Notes under the pieces: model-generated
Database searches by the model: none
What the model saw: only the letters and a program-made list of their open reading frames with translations
Told to the model about the DNA's origin: nothing
In this document: positions 25,607-35,068 of the stretch, one piece after another
Numbering within the stretch: the stretch's first letter is position 1
Layout: each line of letters starts with the position of its first letter
Made by a program: the position numbers and the translations under genes
Source: Woeseiaceae bacterium
Lineage (GTDB): Bacteria > Pseudomonadota > Gammaproteobacteria > Steroidobacterales > Woeseiaceae
Assembly: GCA_021773095.1 (NCBI GenBank)
Contig: JAJFKR010000002.1
Coordinates: 45,677-109,676, forward strand
DNA length: 64,000 bases
Direction of reading: 5' to 3'

Positions 25607-27123
25607 GGGTCGAAATTTTCGGGGCGCATGTGCGGGAATAGTAGTACGTCGCGGATTGAGGCCGAATCGGTCAGCAGCATAACCAGCCGGTCGATACCGA
25701 TACCGATGCCGGTGGTCGGCGGCATACCGTATTCGAGCGCACGTATGTAGTCGTGGTCGTAGGCCATCGCTTCGTCATCACCCGCTGCCTTGTTCTCGAC
25801 CTGGGCCCGGAATCGTTCCGCCTGATCCTCAGGATCATTAAGCTCCGAAAAGCCATTGGCAATCTCTCGGCCCGCAACAAAAAATTCGAACCGATCCGCA
25901 ACAAATGGATCCTCGTCATTCTTGCGTGATAGTGGCGAAACTTCTGTTGGATACTGCGTAATAAACGTCGGTTCGCGCAGGTTTTCTTCACCCGTCGCAT
26001 CGAAAATCTCGATCTGCAGCTTGCCCGCGCCGTAATTATCCTGCACCGGAACATCGATTTTTTCGCAATACGCAAGCAAATAATCGCGGTCGCGAACCTT
26101 CGACATATCGAACTCGGGGTTATACGCCGCTATCGCATTTTCGACCGTCATGCGCTTGAACTTCCTGCCAAAATCGAATGTTTCGCCCTGGTAGGTCACC
26201 TTGGTCGTACCGAGTATGGTTTCGGACATTCCGTGCAGCATTGCCTCGGTCATGTCCATCCAGTCGTTGTAGTCAGCGTACGCGCGATAGGCCTCCATCA
26301 TCGTGAACTCGGGATTGTGCTGCGTTGAGACGCCTTCATTGCGGAAATTACGATTGATCTCATACACACGATCAAATCCACCGACGATGAGTCGCTTCAG
26401 ATTCAACTCCGGTGCGATCCGCATATACAACTGCATATCCAGCGCATTGTGGTGCGTCTTGAACGGTCGTGCATTGGCGCCACCCGGCGTCGTCTGCATC
26501 ATCGGCGTTTCGACTTCGATAAAGTCCGCCGCCTCAAGGAACGAGCGCATATAGGTAATGATCTCCGAGCGCTTGCGAAAAACTTCACGACTGCTTTCGT
26601 TGATGATCAAGTCAACGTAGCGCTGTCGATAACGTGTTTCCTGGTCCGACAGGCCATGCCACTTCTCCGGCAAGGGCCTGAGCGACTTGGTCAACAAATG
26701 AACCTCGTCCGCCATGACTGTAAGTTCACCGGTCCTGGTTCTAAATAACTCGCCTGTCGTACCGAGAATATCGCCGACGTCCCATTTCTTGAATGCCAGG
26801 TAGACACCCTCCGGCAGGCGGTCGCGCTCAAGACGTATCTGGATCTGGCCGGAACGATCCTGCAATTTGATAAAGCTCGCCTTGCCCATGACACGCTTCG
26901 CCATCATGCGGCCGGATACTGCAACACTGACATGCTCTTCGCGCAGCGCCTCATCTTCGTGCGACTCGAAGGTCTGGTACAGCTGGCTGGCCAAAGCATT
27001 CCGCCGAAAATCATTGGGGTAAGCATTGCCACTCTCGCGCAAAGCATTCAGCTTGCTGCGGCGCTCCGCAATCAGCTTGTTCTCGTCTTCGCCGCCCTGG
27101 TCCTTAGTTTTGCCGTTGCTCAC
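25603..27123 (-). CDS. lysS: Lysyl-tRNA synthetase, class II
   Basis: A 506-residue class II synthetase (E. coli LysS 505). The N-terminal OB anticodon-binding domain (about 60-150, with [19 protein letters not shown]) is followed by motif 1, motif 2 ([20 protein letters not shown]) and motif 3 ([14 protein letters not shown]). It is downstream of prfB by 17 bases, an arrangement also found in E. coli. Its TAG stop lies within a REP sequence. Confidence 0.98.
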   Translation of the reverse strand: MSNGKTKDQGGEDENKLIAERRSKLNALRESGNAYPNDFRRNALASQLYQTFESHEDEALREEHVSVAVSGRMMAKRVMGKASFIKLQDRSGQIQIRLERDRLPEGVYLAFKKWDVGDILGTTGELFRTRTGELTVMADEVHLLTKSLRPLPEKWHGLSDQETRYRQRYVDLIINESSREVFRKRSEIITYMRSFLEAADFIEVETPMMQTTPGGANARPFKTHHNALDMQLYMRIAPELNLKRLIVGGFDRVYEINRNFRNEGVSTQHNPEFTMMEAYRAYADYNDWMDMTEAMLHGMSETILGTTKVTYQGETFDFGRKFKRMTVENAIAAYNPEFDMSKVRDRDYLLAYCEKIDVPVQDNYGAGKLQIEIFDATGEENLREPTFITQYPTEVSPLSRKNDEDPFVADRFEFFVAGREIANGFSELNDPEDQAERFRAQVENKAAGDDEAMAYDHDYIRALEYGMPPTTGIGIGIDRLVMLLTDSASIRDVLLFPHMRPENFDP

Positions 27124-27140
27124 AAGTGTTCCATGTCTTC

Positions 27141-28236
27141 CTACAGTCCCTGCTTCAGACTGGCTTCAATAAAAGTATCCAGCCCGCCATCCAATACCGC
27201 TTGAGTGTTACCGGTTTCGATACCGGTACGCAAATCCTTGATGCGACTTTGATCGAGTACGTAATTTCGGATCTGGCTTCCCCATCCAACATCGGCCTTG
27301 CTGTCTTCGACGATCGATGCGGCTGCCCGCCGCTCCTGCATCTCCAACTCATACAGTTTGGCCTTCAGCTGATTCATCGCCGTGGCCTTGTTCTTGTGTT
27401 GCGAACGGTCGTTTTGACACTGCACCACCGTATTGGTTGGCAAGTGCGTGATTCGCACCGCCGACTCGGTGCGATTAACGTGCTGACCACCCGCACCGCT
27501 GGCACGGTACACGTCGATCCGGAGATCCGAGGGATCAATCTCAATATCGATATCATCATCCACTTCGGGGGATACGAATACCGACGCAAACGACGTGTGC
27601 CGTCGACTTCCCGAATCGAACGGCGACTTCCTGACCAGGCGATGGACACCGGTTTCTGTCCTGAGCCATCCGTAGGCGTATTCACCCACGATGTGCACGG
27701 TCGCACTCTTGATGCCGGCAACTTCACCCGCTGATGCTTCGATGACTGCGGCTTTGAAGCCGTGTGCCTCCGCCCAGCGCAAATACATTCGCAGGATCAT
27801 TTCGGACCAGTCCTGAGCTTCCGTTCCACCGGCGCCGGACTGAATATCGACATAGGCGTTATTGGTGTCCATCTCACCGGAGAACATGCGGCGAAACTCG
27901 AGACCGGCAACAGTCTTTTCATGATCCTTGAGGTCAGAGATGACCTCGTCAACGGTATCGCTGTCATCTTCCTCGACGGCGAGAGCCAGCAGTTCGTCGG
28001 CATCGGCAAGCCCGGTTGTGAGACCGTCAAGACCCGCGACTATCTGCTCCAGCTGCGCTCGCTCCTGCCCCAGAGCCTGGGCTCGGTCGGGTTCATTCCA
28101 GACATCGGGTTGCTCGAGCTCACGTTCAACCTCCGTCAGTCTTTCCGCCCTGGCCTCATAGTCAAAGATACCTCCTCAACGCATCAGTGCGTTCAGTAAG
28201 GTCGACTATCGATTGTAAGATCTGGCCGGTTTCCAT
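27141..28236 (-). CDS. prfB: Peptide chain release factor 2, with programmed +1 frameshift
   Basis: The first reading frame runs from ATG 28236 ([20 protein letters not shown], then RRYL) to an in-frame TGA at 28164-28162. A +1 shift there joins frame 2 ([19 protein letters not shown]) and continues to 27141, giving 364 residues, as in E. coli RF2 (365). The tripeptide region [13 protein letters not shown] and the catalytic [10 protein letters not shown] motif are intact. RF2 reads UGA, so low RF2 favours the shift: this is the known autoregulation. The gene lies between recJ and lysS. Confidence 0.97.
28161..28176 (-). promoter_or_regulatory. RF2 programmed +1 frameshift site
   Basis: On the minus strand AGGAGG (28176-28171) acts as the internal Shine-Dalgarno. 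It is followed by TAT and the slippery CTT TGA C (28167-28161). The spacing equals the classical prfB site. The internal Shine-Dalgarno here is a perfect anti-SD match. Confidence 0.96.
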
Positions 28237-28280
28237 TATTGCTTCCAGAAATCAAAGTAGCGGAAAAGTGCGCGATCTTA

Positions 28281-29999
28281 TCACGCAGAGTTATCGTGGA
28301 GCGGAGCAATTTGTTCAACAACCAGTTGCGGGTTTTCGATACCGCGAAATTCGTTCACATCGAGCTTGTAGGCCAGTTGCACAACTCCCCGATAAACAGG
28401 TCCCGCCTGATTAAACGCAATGGCATCCATGATGCTGCCACCCTCCGCGGGCCGTACCCGCAGCTTAACGTGATTCTCCCCCACGGTACGCTGCTCGACA
28501 ACAGCAAAATCACCATTCCATACGGGCTCCGGAAATGCTGATCCCCAGGGCCCCGCGTCGCGCAACGAACGAGCAAACCCAAGGTTGAGCGCCGACTGCG
28601 GCAATGGCCCATCGGTCACTATTGCGCCACTGAAGTCCGCGCCGGGATACAGGCGCTGCATTTGCACAGCCACCGCCTTTTCGAATTCCTTAAGCGCCGG
28701 TTCCGCAATCGTAAGTCCTGCGGCCATCGCGTGGCCGCCAAATTTTTCGATAAGGCCGGGTTTGACGGTCGCAACAGCCTCGAGCAAATCGCGAATATGT
28801 ACACCTTGTATCGACCGTGCCGAGCCCTTCAGGAAATGCTCGTTCTCACGCGCAAAAGCGATCACCGGTCGGTGACAACGCTCTTTCACGCGCGCGGCGA
28901 TCAGCCCAACGATTCCCTGATGCCACGTGCTGTCATACACACAAACGCAGCTTGGCCAGCGTTGTTCGCCCAGCTGATCGACGTATTTGAACGCCTGCTC
29001 ACGCATTGTCGCCTCGATATCCCGGCGTTCACTATTGATCTGATCCAGGACGCGCGCGTACTCGCTGGCTGTCTCGACACTGTCGGTCAACAGGCACTCG
29101 ATGCCAACAGAAATATCTTCAAGTCGACCTGACGCATTAATGCGCGGCCCAACGGCGAAGCCAAGATCCGTACTGACGCAACGAGCTTGCGAGCGGCCGG
29201 ACTGCTTCAGAAGTGCCGCAATTCCGGGCACGGCGTGCCCGCCGCGCATGCGTTTAAGACCTTGTTGCACGAGCACCCGGTTGTTGTGATCAAGCGGCAC
29301 GACGTCGGCAACCGTGCCGAGTGCGACAAGATCCAGATAGCGCGCCGGAATCTTCGCCGCACCATTTTGTCCCGCCTCTTCGAGCATGCGCCCGACGCGG
29401 GCCATCAGATAAAAGGCCACTCCCACGCCAGCAAGATTACGACTCGGAAATTTGCTGCCCTTGAGGTTTGGATTAACGATAACAGTCGCAGCCGGAAGTT
29501 CATCGCCCGGCAAATGATGATCCGTAACCAAAACCGGAATTCCCAGCTCATTCGCTCTTGCGACGCCCTCGATACTGGACACCCCGTTATCGACAGTAAT
29601 CAATAATCGCGGGGAGCGACCTGCCGCGACATCAACGATCTCCGGCGTCAAGCCATAACCGTACTCAAAGCGATTGGGCACCAGGTATTCGACGTCCGTG
29701 AAACCGAACTCGCGAAGGCAGCGCAACATCAGTGCCGTACTGGTCGCACCATCAACATCGAAATCTCCGACAACGATTACGCGCTCGTCGCGATTGGCAA
29801 TAACAAGGCTTGCCGCGGCGTCGATATTCTCGAGTGCGCTGACCGGTGCAAGTTGCGCCAGTTCGTAGTTGAGCTCTCCGGCCTTTGTCAGCCCGCGCGT
29901 TGCATATAGCCTCGCATGTAACGGATCAATGTTGCCGAGATCTTCGATCATGGATTGCGGTGGCGCTGGCCGACGGACTATTGGCCTTACTGCTCTCAT
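28281..29999 (-). CDS. recJ: Single-stranded-DNA 5'-3' exonuclease RecJ
   Basis: A 572-residue DHH-family exonuclease (E. coli 577). Motif I is VGDFDVDGATSTALM, the DHH motif is VTDHHLPGDE, and the DHHA1 RNA-binding domain includes FGGHAMAAGLTI. The start ATG overlaps the stop of the RpfE-like gene by 4 bases. It acts in RecF-pathway recombination and mismatch repair, and precedes prfB. Confidence 0.97.
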   Translation of the reverse strand: MRAVRPIVRRPAPPQSMIEDLGNIDPLHARLYATRGLTKAGELNYELAQLAPVSALENIDAAASLVIANRDERVIVVGDFDVDGATSTALMLRCLREFGFTDVEYLVPNRFEYGYGLTPEIVDVAAGRSPRLLITVDNGVSSIEGVARANELGIPVLVTDHHLPGDELPAATVIVNPNLKGSKFPSRNLAGVGVAFYLMARVGRMLEEAGQNGAAKIPARYLDLVALGTVADVVPLDHNNRVLVQQGLKRMRGGHAVPGIAALLKQSGRSQARCVSTDLGFAVGPRINASGRLEDISVGIECLLTDSVETASEYARVLDQINSERRDIEATMREQAFKYVDQLGEQRWPSCVCVYDSTWHQGIVGLIAARVKERCHRPVIAFARENEHFLKGSARSIQGVHIRDLLEAVATVKPGLIEKFGGHAMAAGLTIAEPALKEFEKAVAVQMQRLYPGADFSGAIVTDGPLPQSALNLGFARSLRDAGPWGSAFPEPVWNGDFAVVEQRTVGENHVKLRVRPAEGGSIMDAIAFNQAGPVYRGVVQLAYKLDVNEFRGIENPQLVVEQIAPLHDNSA

Positions 30000-30970
30000 G
30001 AGTCGCGAGCCACCTCAAGCAACCGCGAACCACGGCGCCAGATACGCATCGCGTGCGAGCGGCGTATACGGGCACGCAGTCCATCCCGGAATAATAATGT
30101 CAGGCTATCCAGACGACCGGATCGCAATGCCTCGCGTAACTCGTGCAGGCAACTCTCAAGAAGCTCGGGGCTATCGTCAAACTCGGTCGTCTCTGCCACA
30201 AAGCCGGCGACCGACTGATCGATGCAAGCCGTTATATTTCCGGGCCAGGGCCCGGTAGCCCCCGTTGCCGAATACCAGTAGCCTGTCAGCAAGGCATCAT
30301 CGGAAAATAACGGCGGCTGTGGTCGAGTGGTTTTCTCGGGCGCGGTGCCACCACCCCACAACCACAAGGAGTTTATGGGCAATTGCCCTGTCGCTTCGCG
30401 CTCGAGATTCACTTCGTGTTCGTGCAACGCCATTTCGATTTCACTGAGTAAATTCCGATACGTCGCCGTATCATCGCCCGATGGGAGGAAGTCGTCTGGC
30501 TTCTGCTGGTCAACAACGTAGGCCGGCATTGATGCCGTCGCGACCGGAGTTTTCGAACTGAGATAGCCATACGATGCCAGGCGTGTAAACCCGTAGCTCG
30601 TTCCGCCGGCGAGTGAATCCTGCAAATGATTGATCAAAGCACGCATCTGGCTGGGCTCCACACCCGTGCCGCGCAGCGCATGCAGATATAAACAATCGAG
30701 TCTCGGCTCGAGGTACACAGGATCTGCGGCGGCTATCCATTTAGTGGGCCGGTCAGCGGTTTGTCCCCACATTCTAAGAGCGGCAAATCCCTGTTCCGGA
30801 TACGGCAGCCCTGTCTCGTGGGCGACCTTCGCCAGCAATTCCTTCGGCCCGGGCTCACGGGTCAAATCGGACTGCAGCAACCACGCTTTCAGGGAGCTGT
30901 CCCGCAGTCGACCGTCGGCGACGGGGGGCAGTACAACCACTGCGCCATTTTTGTCATATGATGCGTTCAC
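29996..30970 (-). CDS. RpfE-like / phosphoglycerate-mutase-related conserved protein
   Basis: A 324-residue soluble protein translationally coupled to recJ. It has AALRMWGQTADRP near the N-terminus and a SLWLWGGGTAPE-type segment near residue 208, followed by a second half with FDDSPELLESCLHELREAL. This pattern and the link to recJ match the Xanthomonas RpfE-type regulatory protein, which many databases label phosphoglycerate-mutase-like. No catalytic motif of an alkaline-phosphatase-superfamily mutase is obvious, so a function is not claimed. Confidence 0.7.
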   Translation of the reverse strand: MNASYDKNGAVVVLPPVADGRLRDSSLKAWLLQSDLTREPGPKELLAKVAHETGLPYPEQGFAALRMWGQTADRPTKWIAAADPVYLEPRLDCLYLHALRGTGVEPSQMRALINHLQDSLAGGTSYGFTRLASYGYLSSKTPVATASMPAYVVDQQKPDDFLPSGDDTATYRNLLSEIEMALHEHEVNLEREATGQLPINSLWLWGGGTAPEKTTRPQPPLFSDDALLTGYWYSATGATGPWPGNITACIDQSVAGFVAETTEFDDSPELLESCLHELREALRSGRLDSLTLLFRDGLRARIRRSHAMRIWRRGSRLLEVARDS

Positions 30971-30982
30971 TTATGAGCGCAG

Positions 30983-31372
30983 ATGGTAAGGGAAGCGCGG
31001 TTGAAATTCACAAGAGAATTACCGGGAACACTGACTATCCGCAGCGTGGGTATCGAAGGCATTCGTTTCGCTGACCGGTTGTGGACGGAAACGATCGCTT
31101 TGACAACAAAGGAAATCATCGATCCCTGGCACTCAGTGCCGCTGGCCGAACTGACGGAAATTGACTTGTCCCCGTTGCTGGCGAATCCGATCGAGCTTGT
31201 TATTGTCGGTAGCGGTGCAAAAAGCGAATTTGTGCCGCGGGAGCTCATGTTCGCTTTTGCAAGACGCGGTGTGGGTCTTGAGGTAATGGACACAGCCGCA
31301 GCCGCAAGAACATTCAACGTTCTTGCCAGCGAAGACCGGCAGGTCGCGGCAGTTTTGTATCCACTGACGTAG
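30983..31372 (+). CDS. Mth938-like (DUF498, NDUFAF3-related) domain protein
   Basis: A protein of up to 129 residues whose body is the Mth938 domain: FADRLWTETIALTTKEIIDPW, ELVIVGSGAK and the GVGLEVMDTAAAARTFNVLA signature. Its eukaryotic relative NDUFAF3 assists complex I assembly; the bacterial role is unknown. Start options are ATG 30983 or TTG 31001 (MKFTRE-like family start, GGGAAG upstream). It is divergent from the RpfE-like gene with 12 bases between. Its TAG stop lies in GTAGGAGCGC, a possible REP remnant. Confidence 0.85.
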   Translation: MVREARLKFTRELPGTLTIRSVGIEGIRFADRLWTETIALTTKEIIDPWHSVPLAELTEIDLSPLLANPIELVIVGSGAKSEFVPRELMFAFARRGVGLEVMDTAAAARTFNVLASEDRQVAAVLYPLT

Positions 31373-31378
31373 GAGCGC

Positions 31379-32218
31379 TTACAAATCGAGGGCGGTATCG
31401 CCCGAAATTCCATCGCTTTCCATCATCGAGCGCAGGTTCTTCAGCGCGGCCAGCTGGATCTGGCGCACTCGCTCTCGGGTCACACCAATTTCATCGCCAA
31501 TTTGCTCCAGCGTTGCGCGTCGATGACCGTGTAATCCAAAACGTCGCTCAACAACGGCACGCTGCTTTTCATTGAGTTCGCACACCCAATGATCGACGAT
31601 GGTGTTCATCGCTGCTTTTTGCGCGCAACGCGAGGGCTCAGCGTCGCGTGTTGCGCGCAATAACTCGACCGGCTCAGTACCCTCTTCGTCGACTGGCCCG
31701 GCCCGTAAAGTAACTCGATAATGCAAACCCATCAAACGCTCCACTTCTGCCACATCGCGCTTCAGGTAGCTGGCGATTTCCGAATTTTTCGGTGCTGCCT
31801 CCCTGTTCTGATGTAAACGTCGAGCGGCCCGCAGGCAGGTATTGATGTCTTTGATGATATGAATCGGTAATCGTATGGTTCGCGACTGATTCATGATCGC
31901 GCGCTCAATGGTCTGACGTATCCACCACGTGGCGTAGGTCGAGAACCGAAAGCCACGCTCAGGATCGAATTTTTTGACAGCATGAATCAAACCGAGATTC
32001 CCCTCTTCGATCAGGTCAAGCAACGGTAACCCCCGATTTAGGTAGCGCCGGGAAATACTAACAACGAGTCGAAGATTACTTTCGATCATGCGCTGTCGCG
32101 CCGGTTCGTCGCCGTTCTGTGCCAGCCTCGCGAAGTATTTTTCTTCGTCCGCGCTCAAAAGTGGCGAGCCGCCAATCTCGTCAAGATACTGTCGTGTCGG
32201 GTCGAGTAGTTGTCCCAC
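31379..32218 (-). CDS. rpoS: RNA polymerase sigma factor RpoS, short N-terminus
   Basis: A 279-residue stationary-phase/general-stress sigma factor. DPTRQYLDEIGGSPLLSADEE begins at residue 6; region 2 contains LVVSISRRYLNRGLPLLDLIEEGNLGLIHAV and YATWWIRQTIERA; region 4 ends in LEQIGDEIGVTRERVRQIQ. E. coli RpoS (330) has about 50 more N-terminal residues. Here the GTG start follows GGGGGG by 8 bases and no other start is open upstream. It is 62 bases downstream of nlpD and converges on the Mth938-like gene. Confidence 0.96.
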   Translation of the reverse strand: MGQLLDPTRQYLDEIGGSPLLSADEEKYFARLAQNGDEPARQRMIESNLRLVVSISRRYLNRGLPLLDLIEEGNLGLIHAVKKFDPERGFRFSTYATWWIRQTIERAIMNQSRTIRLPIHIIKDINTCLRAARRLHQNREAAPKNSEIASYLKRDVAEVERLMGLHYRVTLRAGPVDEEGTEPVELLRATRDAEPSRCAQKAAMNTIVDHWVCELNEKQRAVVERRFGLHGHRRATLEQIGDEIGVTRERVRQIQLAALKNLRSMMESDGISGDTALDL

Positions 32219-32280
32219 TTCTTGTTCCCCCCAATCGCAAGGAAGACTGTCAGGACATCAAGGCATTACGGCCACTCGGT

Positions 32281-32982
32281 TTATCTCGCGGGCAGTAGCT
32301 GTCGCGGGTTCACCGGCTTACCGTTGCGTCTGATCTCAAAATGCAGTCGCGGCTTGCGTTCCGGCCCCTCACCCATGGTCGCAATCTTCTGGCCTTTTTT
32401 TATTTGATCGCTTTCTTTGACCTGTAGCGACGCGTTGTACCCGTAGGCACTCAGGTAGGTGTCGTTGTGTTTCAGAATAATAAGCTGGCCATAACCTATC
32501 AGTCCACTACCCGCATAGACCACGCGACCGGATGCCGCGGCGTAGATAGGCTGGCCGGCCTTGCCGTTGATCAAAACGCCGGTACCCGTACCCGGTTTTG
32601 CGCCAAAATTGATATTGATTCGACCCTTGGTGGGCCACGACCATTTTGGCGCCGGTTGTGACGGGATCGATGGCAGCGGCCTTGATCCGCGCCGGTTTGT
32701 GTTTGTGCTTGTGCCTGCAGTTGTCCTGTGACTGGAGGAGGCAGACCCGTTCAACCTCAGGACCTGGCCCGGGTAGATCAGGGAGCCGTCACCCAGACGG
32801 TTCCAGCGCGCAATATCCTGCGTACTCTTGCCGTAGCGCCAGGCGATAGAGAACAGCGTCTCACCCTTTCTTACGATGTGCGTCCGGGGATTATCCTGCC
32901 ACGTTGAGTGCGTGCTGCAGCCAGCCACGAACAGCAGCAGAAATAGCAGCAGAAACAGCCTTGTGCCGACCCGTAATGTCAT
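32281..32982 (-). CDS. nlpD: NlpD-like lipoprotein, LysM plus degenerate LytM domain
   Basis: A 233-residue lipoprotein: signal with a VAGC lipobox, LysM domain (HIVRKGETLFSIAWRYGKS ... YPGQVLRL), linker, and C-terminal LytM domain. The zinc-binding residues of active M23 peptidases are missing (GTGTGVLINGKAG for HxGxD; RLHFEIR for HLHFE). Like E. coli NlpD it should activate amidase AmiC for daughter-cell separation rather than cut peptidoglycan. ATG 32982 overlaps the yqaA stop (ATGA). The rpoS promoter may lie within this gene, as in E. coli. Confidence 0.93.
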   Translation of the reverse strand: MTLRVGTRLFLLLFLLLFVAGCSTHSTWQDNPRTHIVRKGETLFSIAWRYGKSTQDIARWNRLGDGSLIYPGQVLRLNGSASSSHRTTAGTSTNTNRRGSRPLPSIPSQPAPKWSWPTKGRININFGAKPGTGTGVLINGKAGQPIYAAASGRVVYAGSGLIGYGQLIILKHNDTYLSAYGYNASLQVKESDQIKKGQKIATMGEGPERKPRLHFEIRRNGKPVNPRQLLPAR

Positions 32983-33566
32983 TGTCCTCGTATCATCAGC
33001 CAGGCGATCAGTAGCGCCGAGATGATAACTACAGCCCAACCAACACGCTCAACGTGCTTCGCCAATCCGTCTTCGAGGTTCTGCCCGCCCGCTCGTACCA
33101 ATCCGCCGACCAAAAAAAATCGCCCGGCCCGACCAATCAGTGAGGCAATCAGAAAGCCCGGAAGACTGAGCGCCGCAACGCCGGCGGCGATCGTGAAAAC
33201 CTTGTAAGGGATTGGTGAAAAGCCCGCCACAAAAACAACCAGCACGCCGTATTCGTCGAACCAGCCACGGCTGGTTTGATAAGCACCCCAGTAGTGTGAC
33301 TGCTGTAGCCACGGCTCGATGGCGTCAAACAGACCGTATCCAATGCCGTAACCTGCCAATCCTCCAAGCACCGAAAACAAGGTCGCAATCGTCGCCAGTC
33401 GTACCCAGCGTTCCCGTGCGGCCAGAACCATCGGCGCCAGCATGACGTCAACGGGAATCGGGAAAAATGACGACTCAGCGAAACTCATTGCACCGAGATA
33501 ACGCTCGGCGTGGCGATGACGGGACCACTTGAGGACACGTTCATAGAGGGGTGCAAACAGCTTCAT
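32979..33566 (-). CDS. yqaA: YqaA-family (DedA/VTT-like) membrane protein
   Basis: A 195-residue inner-membrane protein. AMSFAESSFFPIPVDVMLAPMVLA carries the E-x(n)-P-x-P motif and helix pair of YqaA proteins. GYGIGYGLFDAIEP and FSPIPYKVFTIAAGVA follow, and the C-terminus is a helix (VGWAVVIISALLIAWLMI). DedA-superfamily members are linked to membrane homeostasis and lipid flipping; the substrate here is unknown. It lies between pcm and nlpD, overlapping nlpD by 4 bases. Confidence 0.88.
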   Translation of the reverse strand: MKLFAPLYERVLKWSRHRHAERYLGAMSFAESSFFPIPVDVMLAPMVLAARERWVRLATIATLFSVLGGLAGYGIGYGLFDAIEPWLQQSHYWGAYQTSRGWFDEYGVLVVFVAGFSPIPYKVFTIAAGVAALSLPGFLIASLIGRAGRFFLVGGLVRAGGQNLEDGLAKHVERVGWAVVIISALLIAWLMIRGQ

Positions 33567-33571
33567 ACTCT

Positions 33572-34234
33572 TTATTTTCCCTGCACAAGCGGTACGAAAC
33601 TGACCGGCCCCAGAGACACTTGCTCGAAGCGGTCCGGGTGATTTACGACCATCGTCAGGTCCTGATGACCCTTAGGGCCCACCGGAATAACCAGCCGCCC
33701 ACCCGACGCAAGCTGCTGTAACAGCTTTTTCGGCATCGATGGCGCTGCCGCGGTCACGATAATGCCGTCGTAAGGGCCGTACTTTGGCCAACCCTCCCAG
33801 CCGTCACCGGGACGAAATTGCACGTTGTAAATATCAAGATCACGCAGCCGCTGGCGTGTCTTCTTTAGAAGCTCCGGGATGCGTTCCACCGTGTATATCT
33901 TCTTCACCAGGGGCGCCAGAACTGCCGTCTGGTAGCCACAGCCCGTGCCGATTTCCAGAATCTTTTCACCGTTAAAGCCAGCGAGTAACGCCTCGGTCAT
34001 GTGCGCAACAATGTACGGCTGACTGATCGTCTGCCCGAGGCCAATCGGAAGCGCCGTATCTTCGTACGCTCGACTGGCCAGCGCTTCATCGACAAACAAA
34101 TGACGCGGTACGTTTTTTATCTGATTAAGTATCTCTTCCGATCGAATGCCCTGGTCGATCAGGCGCTGCACAAGGCGGTCGCGAGTTCGCGCGGACGTCA
34201 TGCCTATGCCTTGCCGTGATGTGGATGATGTCAC
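33572..34234 (-). CDS. pcm: Protein-L-isoaspartate O-methyltransferase
   Basis: A repair methyltransferase of up to 220 residues acting on isoaspartyl residues. LPIGLGQTISQPYIVAHMTEAL and the SAM-binding EIGTGCGYQTAVLA are diagnostic. GTG 34234 directly follows the surE TAA. ATG 34201 (209 residues, MTSARTRDRLVQRLI) is an equally likely start with the more usual length. The surE-pcm-nlpD-rpoS order is classic. Confidence 0.95.
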   Translation of the reverse strand: MTSSTSRQGIGMTSARTRDRLVQRLIDQGIRSEEILNQIKNVPRHLFVDEALASRAYEDTALPIGLGQTISQPYIVAHMTEALLAGFNGEKILEIGTGCGYQTAVLAPLVKKIYTVERIPELLKKTRQRLRDLDIYNVQFRPGDGWEGWPKYGPYDGIIVTAAAPSMPKKLLQQLASGGRLVIPVGPKGHQDLTMVVNHPDRFEQVSLGPVSFVPLVQGK

Positions 34235-34981
34235 TTAGGTCGACCCCAGCCAGTCAGTCAGATCTTCGATAGCGCTGTACCTCGTCAAATCGACCTTTAA
34301 CGGCGTGACAGAGGCAAGACCTTGCCGCACTGCGAAAAAATCCGTGCCCTCGCCGGCATCCTGGCTCTCGCCCGCGGGCCCAACCCAGTAAATCGGTCGC
34401 CCATAGGGGTCTTTGTCCTTCAGGATCTGCTCGGACTTGTGACGAAACCCAAGGCGAGTCGCCTGTACGCCCTTGATTTCGCTCAACTCGATATTCGGTA
34501 CATTGACGTTGAGCACAACATCGGATGCCAACGGCGCACGCTCAATTTTTTGTACTAGCTCGCTTGCGATAGCGGCTGCCGTCTCGAAATGTTGCAATTG
34601 ATCGCCGACCAGCGACACAGCGATGGTTGGCAAGCCAAGAAAACGCCCTTCCATCGCCGCCGCGACCGTACCGGAGTAGATGACATCGTCGCCCAGATTG
34701 GCACCGTGATTGATCCCTGACACAACGAGGTCGGGCTCAAAGTCGAGAAACCCCGTGAGCGCCAGGTGTACGCAGTCTGACGGCGTACCATCGACCTTGT
34801 AACGATTCGGGGCCACTTCCGAAACGCGCAGCGGCACCTTCAATGTCAGCGAATTACTGGCTGCGGAACGATTCCGGTCCGGCGCGACAACAACGACATC
34901 GGCGACTTCCTCAAGCGCCGCTGTTAAAACGTTTATGCCGGTAGCAAGGTAACCGTCATCGTTACTTACGAGGATTTTCAT
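34235..34981 (-). CDS. surE: 5'/3'-nucleotidase SurE
   Basis: A 248-residue survival protein/nucleoside monophosphatase. The metal-binding [11 protein letters not shown] starts at residue 5, and [25 protein letters not shown] is the second signature. It is the promoter-proximal member of surE-pcm-yqaA-nlpD-rpoS. In many gammaproteobacteria truD precedes surE directly; here a roughly 4.7-kb insertion separates them. Confidence 0.97.
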   Translation of the reverse strand: MKILVSNDDGYLATGINVLTAALEEVADVVVVAPDRNRSAASNSLTLKVPLRVSEVAPNRYKVDGTPSDCVHLALTGFLDFEPDLVVSGINHGANLGDDVIYSGTVAAAMEGRFLGLPTIAVSLVGDQLQHFETAAAIASELVQKIERAPLASDVVLNVNVPNIELSEIKGVQATRLGFRHKSEQILKDKDPYGRPIYWVGPAGESQDAGEGTDFFAVRQGLASVTPLKVDLTRYSAIEDLTDWLGST

Positions 34982-35068
34982 TGTGTGTTTGGCGGGTGGG
35001 CTCGTGATTTATGAACGCGCTCACTATACTCAATGTTCACCTCCTACCATAGCCTCAAAGGCGTAACC

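Noticed and set aside
30967..31413. 148-codon minus-strand frame opposite the Mth938-like gene
   Set aside because: The plus-strand frame shows the complete Mth938 signature; the minus frame is Ser/Arg-rich and unrelated to any family I recognise.
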